Source of the DNA: Gammaproteobacteria bacterium | GTDB taxonomy: Bacteria; Pseudomonadota; Gammaproteobacteria; UBA9339 | Direction of reading: 5' to 3' | DNA: 40,236 nt | Assembly: GCA_023480665.1 (NCBI GenBank) | Contig: JAMCWR010000061.1 | Location: 1 to 40,236 of the forward strand | Shown here: piece by piece, positions 24,828 through 33,506 of the stretch | How positions within the stretch are numbered: position 1 is the stretch's first letter | How the letters are laid out: the number at the start of each line of letters is the position of its first letter | Made by a program: the position numbers and the translations under genes | The notes under the pieces: model-generated | Told to the model about the DNA's origin: nothing | Seen by the model: only the letters and a program-made list of their open reading frames with translations | The model's database searches: none

Positions 24828-27800
24828 GTTATCTGCACATTTTCTGCGCCAATTTTTTCTATTAAAGTTGCAATAAAAGCATTTTTTAACTGCACCTGCC
24901 ATTTTGCACCAAGCGCTACTTTTACTGTAGCTTCAGAATTTTTTAGCGCAAAAAATACCGGGCATTTTCCAGGTTTATTTTGCTGCAAAATTTCATTGAT
25001 ATTGGCAATTTCGCTTTGAGAAATTTTTGTGGTATCAAGTTTTAAGACCAATGCCTTAGCATAAGTTTCACGCATTTGTTCTAAATCAAAAACCTTGGTA
25101 GCACGAATTCTTTGGTTGTTGGTAAAATTATCAATTCCGACCTCACCCTCAACAATAATTAATTGATCTTCGACCAAGAGGCTCCGAACATCTGTGAATA
25201 AATCAGAAAAAATTGTAATATCGATACTCCCAGAGTCATCTTCTATTGTTACAATCCCCAAACGATTGCCGCTTTTAGTATTTACAATTTTTACTGCTGA
25301 AACAAAACCAGCAATTAATACAATTTTATTTTGTTCCGAGCTAAGATGAGCGATTTTTGCAGTAATAATTTTTTCTAATTCTAGAGCATAACGATTAATT
25401 GGATGGCCAGATAGATAAAAACCCAATGTACTTTTTTCACCGCTTAATAATTCATTTTCGAGTAATTCAGGAATTTTTGGATAAGAAAGATGCTCTGGTT
25501 CAGTATCACTTTCAATTAACCCGGAAAATATATCAATTTGTCCTGATGACTGAGTGCGTTCATGCTGCATTGCAGCCTGCATAGCTAGTGGCAACACAGC
25601 CAACATACTCGCACGATTTGGCGCAATTTTATCTAAAGCGCCCGAGCGAATTAATCCTTCAAGAACACGTCGATTAACCTTGCGTCCATCTACTCTTTTA
25701 CATAAATCAAACAAACTCCGAAACACCCCACGCGCTTTTCGGTCAATAATAATATTTTCAATTGCAGCAAGGCCGGCGCCTTTAATTGCACCAAGACCAA
25801 AAGAAATTTCGCCACTTGGTGTTACAGTAAATTGATATTCACTGCTATTAATATCAGGCGGCAAAACTTTTATCCCCAAATTTTGGGTATCTTTTAAAAA
25901 CAGCACAACTTTATCAGTATTATCCATATCGGAAGACAATACTGCTGCCATATATTCAGCGGGATATTGTGCTTTTAACCATGCGGTTTGATAAGCTAAA
26001 AGCGCGTATGCAGCAGAATGAGATTTATTAAAACCATAGGCGGCAAACTTTTCCATCAAATCAAAAATATTATTTGCTAAATGCTTATCCACTCCGCGTG
26101 CAGCAGCGCCATCTAAAAACACTGCGCGTTGTTTTGCCATTTCTTCTGGCTTTTTCTTACCCATGGCGCGGCGTAAAATATCAGCTTCGCCTAAACTATA
26201 TCCTGCTAAAGCTTGAGCAATCTGCATAACTTGCTCTTGATATAAGATTACCCCTTGGGTTGGTTGCAGAATTGGGGCGATTTTTGGATGCAGAATTGCA
26301 GCCTTTTCTCTGCCGTGTTTTCGCGCAATAAAGTCATCAATCATTCCAGACTGCATTGGCCCTGGTCGAATCAGCGCTACTAACGCAACCACATCATCAA
26401 AACAATCTGGTTGTAAGCGTTTAATCAAATCTTTCATGGCGCGAGATTCAAGTTGGAATACCGCCGTGGTGTTGCAAGACTGCAGTAATTTAAATGACAG
26501 AGAGTCATCAAGTGGTATTCGACTAATATCTACTAGAGGTTTATTTTCTTTTTTAAGACGGGAATTAATTGTTTCTAATGCCCACTTGATAATAGTTAAT
26601 GTGCGTAACCCTAAAAAGTCAAACTTCACTAATCCAATTGCTTCAACATCATCTTTATCAAATTGCGAAACTAAACCCTCGCTTGAGTCTTCGCGATATA
26701 GCGGCATGAAATCGGTTAAGGCAGATGGAGCAATTACTACGCCACCAGCATGTTTACTGGCGTTTCGCGTAATACCTTCAAGCTTTTTAGCTAAGTCAAT
26801 TAAAGTTTTAACTTCATCTTCAGTTTCATAACGCTTACGCAGCAATTCTTCATCTTGCAAAGCCTTATCTAAACTAATTCCTAACTCAAAAGGAATTAAC
26901 TTAGCGATTTTATCCACAAAACCATATGGGTGGCCCAATACTCGCCCGACATCGCGCACTACAGCTCGAGCCGCCATAGTGCCATAAGTAATAATTTGTG
27001 AGACTCGATCTTTGCCATAACGATTCGTGACGTACTCAATAACTCGGTCGCGCCCTTCCATGCAAAAGTCAATGTCAAAATCTGGCATGGAAATACGTTC
27101 GGGGTTTAAAAAGCGCTCAAAAAGAAGTTCATGGGAAATTGGGTCAAGATCAGTAATTTCTAATGAGTAAGCAACAAGTGATCCAGCGCCAGAACCTCGA
27201 CCTGGACCGACTGGAACTTGATTATTTTTTGCCCAATGAATGAAATCTGCAACAATTAGAAAGTAGCTAGCAAAACCCATCTGTTCAATAACTTTTATTT
27301 CATACTCTAAACGCTCATGGTAGTTTTTATGATGATTTACGAATTCAGGAGCATGTGTGTCAAATAATGCGGCTAACCTTTTTTCAAGGCCTAATTTTGT
27401 TTGTTTTTCAAAATAATCATTTATAGGTTCAGAAGTTGGTGCGGTAAATATTGGTAAAAAAATCTTACCGAGAGTAAGTTCAACGTTACAACGTTTTGCT
27501 ATTTCAACACTATTGGCCAATGCCTCAGGAATATCTGCAAACAACCTCTGCATCTCACCGCTACTGCGAAAATACTGTTGATCACTATGATTCCGAGGTC
27601 GATTTTGGTCAGCCAAAGTATAGGCGGCATGTATACAAACACGCGCCTCATGCGCTTCAAAATCATCACGAGCTAAAAAACGCACGTTATTTGTGGCAAC
27701 TACCGGAGCTTGTAATTTTTCAGCTAATTCTAAAGCATGTTGCAGGTATTCTTCTTCATTTACCCTGCCAGTACGTTGCAATTCCAAGTAAAAACGATTT

Positions 27801-28285
27801 GGAAAAATGGCCAGGTATTTTTTAAGTAACTCTTCCGCCCCTAGTTTATCACCAGCAAGTAATGCTTTCCCAATAGCGCCATTTTTTGCACCAGAGAGTA
27901 CGATTAAACCTGCGCTATGGCTCTCTAGCCAAGCTTGTTCTACAACGGGTACAGATAATTTTTGTTCTTCAACATAAGATAGAGTAATGAGCTTAATTAA
28001 GTTTCCGTAACCTTCTTGATTTTGCGCAAGCAAAGTAAGGGCAAATGGTTTTTGTGGATCTTTAGCATTTTCAAGCCAAATATCTACACCTACAATTGGT
28101 TTTATTCCGGCGCGAAGCGCACACCGATAAAATTTAACTAACCCAAAAAAATTGCCCTGATCAGTAATTGCTACTGCCGGCATATTATTTTCAACGCAAG
28201 TAGCGATTAAATTTTCAATACGTACAATTCCATCAATGATTGAGTATTCGGTATGTAGACTAAGATGTATGAAACTTGGTTCCAT
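24815..28285 (-). CDS. dnaE: DNA polymerase III alpha subunit
   Basis: The catalytic subunit of the replicative polymerase, 1156 residues against 1160 in E. coli. An N-terminal PHP domain (FIHLSLHTEYSIIDGIVRI) is followed by the C-family palm with PVGPGRGSGAGSLVAY and the catalytic Asp cluster PDFDIDF near residues 401-407, the finger and helix-hairpin-helix region (YGFNKSHSAAYALLAYQTAWLKAQYPAEY), an OB-fold (AGFVSAVKIVNTKSGNRLGI) and a C-terminal tau-binding part. The gene is intact. It follows rnhB by 13 bases on the same strand, the conserved rnhB-dnaE order of gammaproteobacteria. Its 3' end overlaps the convergent PIN toxin by 13 bases. Confidence 0.97.
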   Translation of the reverse strand: MEPSFIHLSLHTEYSIIDGIVRIENLIATCVENNMPAVAITDQGNFFGLVKFYRCALRAGIKPIVGVDIWLENAKDPQKPFALTLLAQNQEGYGNLIKLITLSYVEEQKLSVPVVEQAWLESHSAGLIVLSGAKNGAIGKALLAGDKLGAEELLKKYLAIFPNRFYLELQRTGRVNEEEYLQHALELAEKLQAPVVATNNVRFLARDDFEAHEARVCIHAAYTLADQNRPRNHSDQQYFRSSGEMQRLFADIPEALANSVEIAKRCNVELTLGKIFLPIFTAPTSEPINDYFEKQTKLGLEKRLAALFDTHAPEFVNHHKNYHERLEYEIKVIEQMGFASYFLIVADFIHWAKNNQVPVGPGRGSGAGSLVAYSLEITDLDPISHELLFERFLNPERISMPDFDIDFCMEGRDRVIEYVTNRYGKDRVSQIITYGTMAARAVVRDVGRVLGHPYGFVDKIAKLIPFELGISLDKALQDEELLRKRYETEDEVKTLIDLAKKLEGITRNASKHAGGVVIAPSALTDFMPLYREDSSEGLVSQFDKDDVEAIGLVKFDFLGLRTLTIIKWALETINSRLKKENKPLVDISRIPLDDSLSFKLLQSCNTTAVFQLESRAMKDLIKRLQPDCFDDVVALVALIRPGPMQSGMIDDFIARKHGREKAAILHPKIAPILQPTQGVILYQEQVMQIAQALAGYSLGEADILRRAMGKKKPEEMAKQRAVFLDGAAARGVDKHLANNIFDLMEKFAAYGFNKSHSAAYALLAYQTAWLKAQYPAEYMAAVLSSDMDNTDKVVLFLKDTQNLGIKVLPPDINSSEYQFTVTPSGEISFGLGAIKGAGLAAIENIIIDRKARGVFRSLFDLCKRVDGRKVNRRVLEGLIRSGALDKIAPNRASMLAVLPLAMQAAMQHERTQSSGQIDIFSGLIESDTEPEHLSYPKIPELLENELLSGEKSTLGFYLSGHPINRYALELEKIITAKIAHLSSEQNKIVLIAGFVSAVKIVNTKSGNRLGIVTIEDDSGSIDITIFSDLFTDVRSLLVEDQLIIVEGEVGIDNFTNNQRIRATKVFDLEQMRETYAKALVLKLDTTKISQSEIANINEILQQNKPGKCPVFFALKNSEATVKVALGAKWQVQLKNAFIATLIEKIGAENVQITYSK

Positions 28286-28298
28286 AATATTTAAGTTA

Positions 28299-28901
28299 TT
28301 ATTCTTCTTTTAAAGCTATTGCCGCTTTTTTGCGGATGGCATATCGAACTGGTTCGAACGATTTACGGTGAATTGGAGATGCGCCATAACGACGTAAAGC
28401 TAAAAAATGCTGCGGCGTTCCATAGCCTTTATGGCTGGCAAAACCATATTCAGGATAAAGTTTATCATAACTAAGCATTTCTAGGTCGCGATATACTTTA
28501 GCGATTATTGAAGCTGCGCTAATAGCAGGAATCAGTTGATCCCCATTAACAATAGCTTCGATTAAACAATTAGCTTTTGGGCAAACATTTCCATCAACCT
28601 GAACCAAATCCGGCTTTACACTTAACGCAGCAATTGCTCGCTCCATTGCAAGCAATGTTGCATTAAGTATATTTAGTTGATCAATTTCCTGAACTTCAGC
28701 TCGGCCAAGCGCCCAAGCAATGCAATTTTGCTTGATTAAAGCACTCAATCGCTCCCGTTTTTTTGCTGTTAATGTTTTTGAGTCCGCAAGACCGGTAATT
28801 GTTTTGTTTGGATCTAAAATTACCGCGGCCGCTATCACAGGGCCTGCAAGCGGTCCACGCCCTACTTCGTCAACACCAGCAATTAATTTTGTATTCGTCA
28901 T
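28299..28901 (-). CDS. rnhB: Ribonuclease HII
   Basis: RNase HII cleaves the RNA strand of RNA-DNA hybrids and starts removal of single ribonucleotides from DNA. The 200 residues match the family: catalytic Asp-Glu in [14 protein letters not shown] (10-14), the third Asp in LVQVDGN, the fourth in KVYRDLEM, and [13 protein letters not shown] towards the C-terminus. It lies directly before dnaE. The start has no strong ribosome-binding site. It is divergent from the oxidoreductase-lpxB pair, with 185 bp between the starts. Confidence 0.96.
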   Translation of the reverse strand: MTNTKLIAGVDEVGRGPLAGPVIAAAVILDPNKTITGLADSKTLTAKKRERLSALIKQNCIAWALGRAEVQEIDQLNILNATLLAMERAIAALSVKPDLVQVDGNVCPKANCLIEAIVNGDQLIPAISAASIIAKVYRDLEMLSYDKLYPEYGFASHKGYGTPQHFLALRRYGASPIHRKSFEPVRYAIRKKAAIALKEE

Positions 28902-28976
28902 TTTAAGCTTTGCATTAAATTTAACAATTACTTAATTATTATAAGGAAATCAGGATAAATCAACTAAAATAAACCA

Positions 28977-29002
28977 TTTTAGTATAATTTTTTAGTATAA
29001 TT
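28977..29002. repeat. Tandem 13-bp repeat in the rnhB/oxidoreductase intergenic region
   Basis: TTTTAGTATAATT occurs twice back to back (28977-28989 and 28990-29002). Each copy contains TATAAT, so this may be a doubled -10 element for the plus-strand oxidoreductase-lpxB operon, but no good -35 stands at the right distance. Confidence 0.5.
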
Positions 29003-29086
29003 ATTCGAATGTATAAAAAATGACTTCTCTTGCCAATAAAGTAAATATATCATAATTGATTAAAAGTAATAATGCTTGAGGAAAAT

Positions 29087-30049
29087 ATGCAAAAAGTTAA
29101 TTGCGCGGTAATTGGGGTTGGTTATTTAGGTAAAGCACATGCGGAAAAATTTTCAAAGCTTGAGAATGTAAAGCTTATTGGAGTTTGCGATACAGATGCT
29201 AAGCGTAGCCAAGAAATTGCAAATTTATTTAACACAACATCATATACAGATTTTTATGATCTCCTTGGTAAAGTTTCTGCGGTTAGCATTGCAGCTTCGA
29301 CTACCAGCCATTATAAAATAGCCAAAGCCTTTCTAGAGAATAATGCTCACGTTTTGGTTGAAAAGCCAATCACCGCAACCGTTGCTGAAGCAGAGGAGTT
29401 AATTACGCTGGCAAAAAAAAATCATTTAATTCTACAAGTTGGGCATATCGAACGCTTTAATCCAGTATTTGTAAAATTACACAGCATTATAAAACAACCT
29501 TTATTGATTGAGTCAACAAGGCTTGCGCCGTTTAAATTACGTGGTTCAGATGTTAATGTGGTACTAGATTTAATGATCCACGACATTGATTTGGTCCAAA
29601 ATTTAGTTAATTCACCAATTAAAAACATTTATGCAAACGGCTCCCCGGTATTATCTTCCAAAATTGATATTGCAAGCGCTCGTATCGAGTTTAACTGTGG
29701 CTGTGTGGCAAATTTTACTGCGAGCCGTATTAGCGCCAAGCCAGCACGAAAACTTCGAGTATTTCAACATCAAGATTACTTCACTGCAGATTTACATAAT
29801 AAAATTTTGGCAATTCATCGCAAAGGTAGCAATGAACTTTTCCCTGGAATTCCAGAATTAATTAAAGAAGAATTTTCTTTTGAGCAAAGCGATGCCTTAT
29901 TTGATGAGATATCCGCATTTTTAGAGGCTATTATTAAACATGAACCGCCAGTTATTTCTGGTGAAGATGGGAAAAATGCGCTAATTACCGCAACTGAAAT
30001 TACCAGAATCGCCAAAGAAAATTTTGCAAAAATCCCAATCAAGGATTAA
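29087..30049 (+). CDS. Gfo/Idh/MocA oxidoreductase next to lpxB (GnnA candidate)
   Basis: A 320-residue NAD(P)-dependent sugar oxidoreductase. It has an N-terminal Rossmann fold (VIGVGYLGKAHAEKF), the VEKPIT motif with its conserved Lys, and MIHDIDLV with the catalytic His-x2-Asp. ATG 29087 is chosen because GAGG lies five bases before it; the ATG five codons upstream has nothing. It precedes lpxB by 11 bp, so they form an operon. In Acidithiobacillus and Leptospira an enzyme of this family, GnnA, oxidises UDP-GlcNAc at C3, and GnnB then aminates it to make the 2,3-diamino sugar of lipid A; its gene there lies near lpxA/lpxB. That role is plausible here, but no aminotransferase partner lies in the window. 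Confidence 0.8.
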   Translation: MQKVNCAVIGVGYLGKAHAEKFSKLENVKLIGVCDTDAKRSQEIANLFNTTSYTDFYDLLGKVSAVSIAASTTSHYKIAKAFLENNAHVLVEKPITATVAEAEELITLAKKNHLILQVGHIERFNPVFVKLHSIIKQPLLIESTRLAPFKLRGSDVNVVLDLMIHDIDLVQNLVNSPIKNIYANGSPVLSSKIDIASARIEFNCGCVANFTASRISAKPARKLRVFQHQDYFTADLHNKILAIHRKGSNELFPGIPELIKEEFSFEQSDALFDEISAFLEAIIKHEPPVISGEDGKNALITATEITRIAKENFAKIPIKD

Positions 30050-30060
30050 ACAGCATACAC

Positions 30061-31203
30061 ATGAGTCATGCAAAAAAAATTTTTATTTCTGCGGGCGAAG
30101 CTTCGGGCGATATGCATGCCGCTAAACTTGTTCGTGAACTACTCACAAAAGATCCAACCTTAGAATTTATTGGTATGGGCGGCTCATTAATGCGTCAAGC
30201 TGGTGTAAACATTATTGTGGATTCTTCAAGGCTAGCATTTGTTGGTTTAGTTGATGTATTGCTAAACTTTTGGCGAATCTTGCAAACATTACGTCAGCTA
30301 CGAAAAGAGCTTGTTTTACAAAACCCTGATTTAGTAATATTAATCGATTTTCCCGGCTTTAACTTACCTTTAGCAAAGGCGGCTAAAAAAGTTGGCAGAA
30401 AAGTTTTGTATTACATCAGCCCACAGCTTTGGGCTTGGCGAAAAAACCGCATTCATAAAATAAAAAAGTATGTTGACCAAATGGCGGTTATTCTGCCTTT
30501 TGAAGTAGATTTATACGAGAAAGCCCAAGTTAAAGTAGCGTTTGTCGGCCATCCATTAGTAGACACAGCAAAGCCAACTTTAACTAAATTAGCTGCGAAA
30601 GAAAAATTTGGCCTTAGTCAAAACGCAGTTACGATCGGTCTCTTACCTGGGAGCAGACACAGTGAAATAAAATATTTACTTCCGCCTATTCTTAAAGCAG
30701 CGGAACTTTTAGCTAAGCATTTCCCAAATGTTCAATTTGTATTGCCTTTAGCTTCAAGTTTATCTGTAGAAGATTTAGCAAAATACCTCGATAAATCTTG
30801 GGTAAAAATCCATCTAATTAAAAACAATACCTATGATGCTATCAATGTTTGCGATGCGGCAGTTGTGGCGTCAGGAACTGCAACTTTAGAAACTACTTTG
30901 CTAAATATACCTTTTGTTTTGATTTATCGCGGCAGCTTGATTAATTATTTAGCTGCTAAAATGGTAGTGCAAATCTCAAGACTTGGGTTATGCAATATTA
31001 TAGCTAATGATGATGTTGTTATTGAATTACACCAATACGCGGTAACACCAAAAAATATTTATAATGAAATCAAAAAAATTCTTAAAGATGAAAATTATCG
31101 CCTGACTATGCAACAAAAAATGCTGCAAATTCGCAATCTTTTAGCTCCCCTTAAAAAGCAACAACAACTCACCGATGTAGTATTAAAAATGCTTGAAATG
31201 TAA
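30061..31203 (+). CDS. lpxB: Lipid-A-disaccharide synthase
   Basis: LpxB is a membrane-associated GT19 glycosyltransferase that joins UDP-diacyl-glucosamine to lipid X to form the lipid A disaccharide. The 380 residues agree with E. coli (382). Family stretches: FISAGEASGDMHAAKLV at the N-terminus, FIGMGG, VLIDFPGFNLPLAK, YYISPQLWAWRKNRIHKIKK, LPFEVDLYEKAQVKVAFVGHPLVD, IGLLPGSRHSEIKYLLP, and ASGTATLETTLLNIPFVLIYR for the nucleotide-binding half. It is convergent with the lpxA end of the minus-strand block (54 bp apart), so here lpxB is not co-transcribed with lpxA, unlike in E. coli. Confidence 0.97.
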   Translation: MSHAKKIFISAGEASGDMHAAKLVRELLTKDPTLEFIGMGGSLMRQAGVNIIVDSSRLAFVGLVDVLLNFWRILQTLRQLRKELVLQNPDLVILIDFPGFNLPLAKAAKKVGRKVLYYISPQLWAWRKNRIHKIKKYVDQMAVILPFEVDLYEKAQVKVAFVGHPLVDTAKPTLTKLAAKEKFGLSQNAVTIGLLPGSRHSEIKYLLPPILKAAELLAKHFPNVQFVLPLASSLSVEDLAKYLDKSWVKIHLIKNNTYDAINVCDAAVVASGTATLETTLLNIPFVLIYRGSLINYLAAKMVVQISRLGLCNIIANDDVVIELHQYAVTPKNIYNEIKKILKDENYRLTMQQKMLQIRNLLAPLKKQQQLTDVVLKMLEM

Positions 31204-31257
31204 ACACTGGCGCGGTGCTCTTGCTCTTTTACTCACAATGCTTATTTGCCTAAAAAA

Positions 31258-32034
31258 TTAACGTATCACACCTTTTTTGCTGTTTATTAGCGCATCGATA
31301 AAGCGTTGCACCTCAGGACAAACTGGCAACATTTTTTCTAATTCCACGATTGCGTCTTTAACAACAAGACTGCGCTTAATAATTATATTGTAAGCTTTGC
31401 GTAAATTCACAATTGTTTCCTCGCTAAACCCACGTCGACGTAAACCTACTAAATTTAAGCCATAAGTTCTTATCATTTCAAGCGTTCCAGAAACAATTAC
31501 ATACGGTAATACATCTTTGCAAATATCTGCATTACCACCAGTAAAAACATAGTCACCAACGCTGCAAAATTGCGCAACCTTAGTATAGCCGCTTAATACC
31601 GTACAGTTACCAACAGTTACATGCCCAGCCAAAGACACAATATTTGCAAAAGTGTTGTCATCACCGACGGTACAATCATGCGCAATATGCGAATAATTCA
31701 TAAAATAGTTTCTATTGCCTATTTTTGTAACTTTATGGCCTTGCTCAGTGCCACGATGCGCAGAACTATGTTCGCGAAAAACATTTTCATCGCCAATTTC
31801 AAGCCGCGTAATTTCCCCATGATATCCTTTGTGTTGTGGCGCTGCTCCAAGTGCAGCAAACTGGTAGATTACATTACTCCGACCAATTCTGGTTGGGCCT
31901 TCAATTACCACATTTGGGCCAATTTCCGTACCGCTGCCAATTTCCACACCTTTGCCAATAATCGTATATGGGCCAATTGATACATCAGCAGCAATATTTG
32001 CGTCTTTATCAATAATTGCAAGATTACTTATCAC
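31258..32034 (-). CDS. lpxA: UDP-N-acetylglucosamine acyltransferase LpxA (altered sugar site)
   Basis: LpxA puts the first 3-hydroxyacyl chain on the UDP-sugar precursor of lipid A. The 258-residue left-handed beta-helix has the catalytic dyad His119-Asp120 (SHIAHDCTVG; E. coli His125-Asp126), the other conserved His138 (LAGHVTV) and Gly167 at the E. coli Gly173 acyl-ruler position. Aligned by eye, E. coli Asp74, which lies near the sugar 3-position, is His68 (PQHKGY), and E. coli His160 is Ala154 (KVAQF). There is also a two-residue insertion after YVIVSG. These changes fit an enzyme using a modified sugar such as UDP-GlcNAc3N. The gene follows fabZ by one base. Confidence 0.95.
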   Translation of the reverse strand: MISNLAIIDKDANIAADVSIGPYTIIGKGVEIGSGTEIGPNVVIEGPTRIGRSNVIYQFAALGAAPQHKGYHGEITRLEIGDENVFREHSSAHRGTEQGHKVTKIGNRNYFMNYSHIAHDCTVGDDNTFANIVSLAGHVTVGNCTVLSGYTKVAQFCSVGDYVFTGGNADICKDVLPYVIVSGTLEMIRTYGLNLVGLRRRGFSEETIVNLRKAYNIIIKRSLVVKDAIVELEKMLPVCPEVQRFIDALINSKKGVIR

Positions 32035-32035
32035 G

Positions 32036-32482
32036 CTATAACCCTCCCTTGGCTATCATTAATTCTGCTTCGCAAGCTATTTTGCCTTCAACTGTTGCCT
32101 TGCAAGAAAAAATCCAAATATCGCGGCGAGTTTTTACTATTTCAACATATAAGTGCAATTGATCACCGGGTATTACCACTCTTTTAAAGCGCGCATAGTT
32201 AATGCCAGCAAAATAAAACCAGTTATCAGAGTTAGGTTTGGTATCTAGTGTAAAAAATGCCAGCATTCCAGCGCATTGTGCTAACGCTTCAACTTGCAAC
32301 ACGCCAGGCATAATGGGTTTTTGCGGAAAATGTCCATTAAAAAAATCTTCATTACAGCTAACATTTTTTAATGCATGCGCTGATTTTCCTGGTTCACATT
32401 CCAGTACTCGATCAATTAATAAAAACGGATAACGTTGCGGCAAATAATTTTTGATTTCATTGATATCAATCCCAGTAATCAT
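32036..32482 (-). CDS. fabZ: 3-hydroxyacyl-ACP dehydratase FabZ
   Basis: FabZ removes water from 3-hydroxyacyl-ACP in fatty acid elongation and competes with LpxA and LpxD for the same acyl-ACP pool. The 148-residue hot-dog protein shows LPQRYPFLLIDRVLE, the catalytic His in FFNGHFPQKPIMPGVLQVEALAQ (with the Glu), and FAGINYARFKRVVIPGDQL. Its ATG overlaps the lpxD stop by four bases (ATGA) and its stop is one base from lpxA, giving tight coupling of the three genes. Confidence 0.97.
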   Translation of the reverse strand: MITGIDINEIKNYLPQRYPFLLIDRVLECEPGKSAHALKNVSCNEDFFNGHFPQKPIMPGVLQVEALAQCAGMLAFFTLDTKPNSDNWFYFAGINYARFKRVVIPGDQLHLYVEIVKTRRDIWIFSCKATVEGKIACEAELMIAKGGL

Positions 32483-33498
32483 GTTTTTTTCTCCAACAAT
32501 TTCAAACGTCGTGCAATATCATCAAGCTCATGTAAATGAGTTGCTACGCGTAACCAAGTGCGATGTGGCGTAGCATTTATTCCAGATGAGTATATTCCAG
32601 AAGCAAGTATGGATCTCCCCACCCCAGTCTTTGCGGTCAATATTACTCCATCAGCAATTTCTAAGTGACCGCTAATACCAACCGCACCACCAATTAAGCA
32701 ATTTTTCCCTATTTTTGTGCTACCGGCAATCCCGGCGCAGCCAGCAATCACAGTGTTTGCACCGACAGTAACATTATGCCCAATTTGCACCAAATTATCG
32801 ATTTTCACGCCATCACTAATAATTGTGTCTTCCAAAGCGCCGCGGTCAATCGTGGTATTTGCTCCAATCTCAACATCATCACCAATTATCACATTCCCTA
32901 GCTGTTCTATTTTTACCCATTTCCCATGGTCATTTGCCATACCAAAACCATCAGCACCAATTACTGCGCCAGAATGAATTAAGCAATTTTTACCAATTTT
33001 CACCTTGCGATATAAATTAACATTTGGATATAATTTAGTATTATCATTAATTTCAGCCGCATCCCCAAGAACGCAATGAGCAGCAATCTTTACGTTTTTA
33101 CCTAAATGCACCCCTGACCCCAACACAGAATACGCGCCAATGCTCGCGCTCGGATCAATTACACAATCCTTCCCGATAACAGCAGTTGCATGAATTCCAG
33201 ACAAGGAATCTTCTTTTAAGACAAATAATGCGGAGATTTTTGCATATGCTACATATGGATCGGCTACAATTAAACAATGCCTAGTCGTAAGCTTCGCAAA
33301 TTCTTCTTTTAAAACGATTGCGCCAGCTTGGGTATTTGGCAAAAATTTTCGATATTGCGGGTTATCTAAAAATGATATTTGTGACGCAGTCGCTTTATCT
33401 AAAGGCGCAATTCCAACAACAACTGCATTTGGGTCACCACTTAATTTTGCACCAAGAAAATCCGCTATCTGTTTTAAGCTGTAAGATTTTTTTTCCAT
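32479..33498 (-). CDS. lpxD: UDP-3-O-acylglucosamine N-acyltransferase LpxD
   Basis: LpxD adds the second hydroxyacyl chain in lipid A assembly. The 339 residues match the family. The N-terminal uridine-binding domain (SLKQIADFLGAKLSGDPNAVVVGIAPLDKA; FLDNPQYRKFL) leads into a left-handed beta-helix of hexapeptide repeats. The catalytic His is in LVQIGHNVTVG, preceded by IGADGFGMA and followed by AGCAGIAGSTKIG. A C-terminal helix (LHELDDIARRLKLLEKK) closes it. It lies eight bases after bamA with no skp between them. Confidence 0.97.
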   Translation of the reverse strand: MEKKSYSLKQIADFLGAKLSGDPNAVVVGIAPLDKATASQISFLDNPQYRKFLPNTQAGAIVLKEEFAKLTTRHCLIVADPYVAYAKISALFVLKEDSLSGIHATAVIGKDCVIDPSASIGAYSVLGSGVHLGKNVKIAAHCVLGDAAEINDNTKLYPNVNLYRKVKIGKNCLIHSGAVIGADGFGMANDHGKWVKIEQLGNVIIGDDVEIGANTTIDRGALEDTIISDGVKIDNLVQIGHNVTVGANTVIAGCAGIAGSTKIGKNCLIGGAVGISGHLEIADGVILTAKTGVGRSILASGIYSSGINATPHRTWLRVATHLHELDDIARRLKLLEKKT

Positions 33499-33506
33499 AA
33501 AATTTA

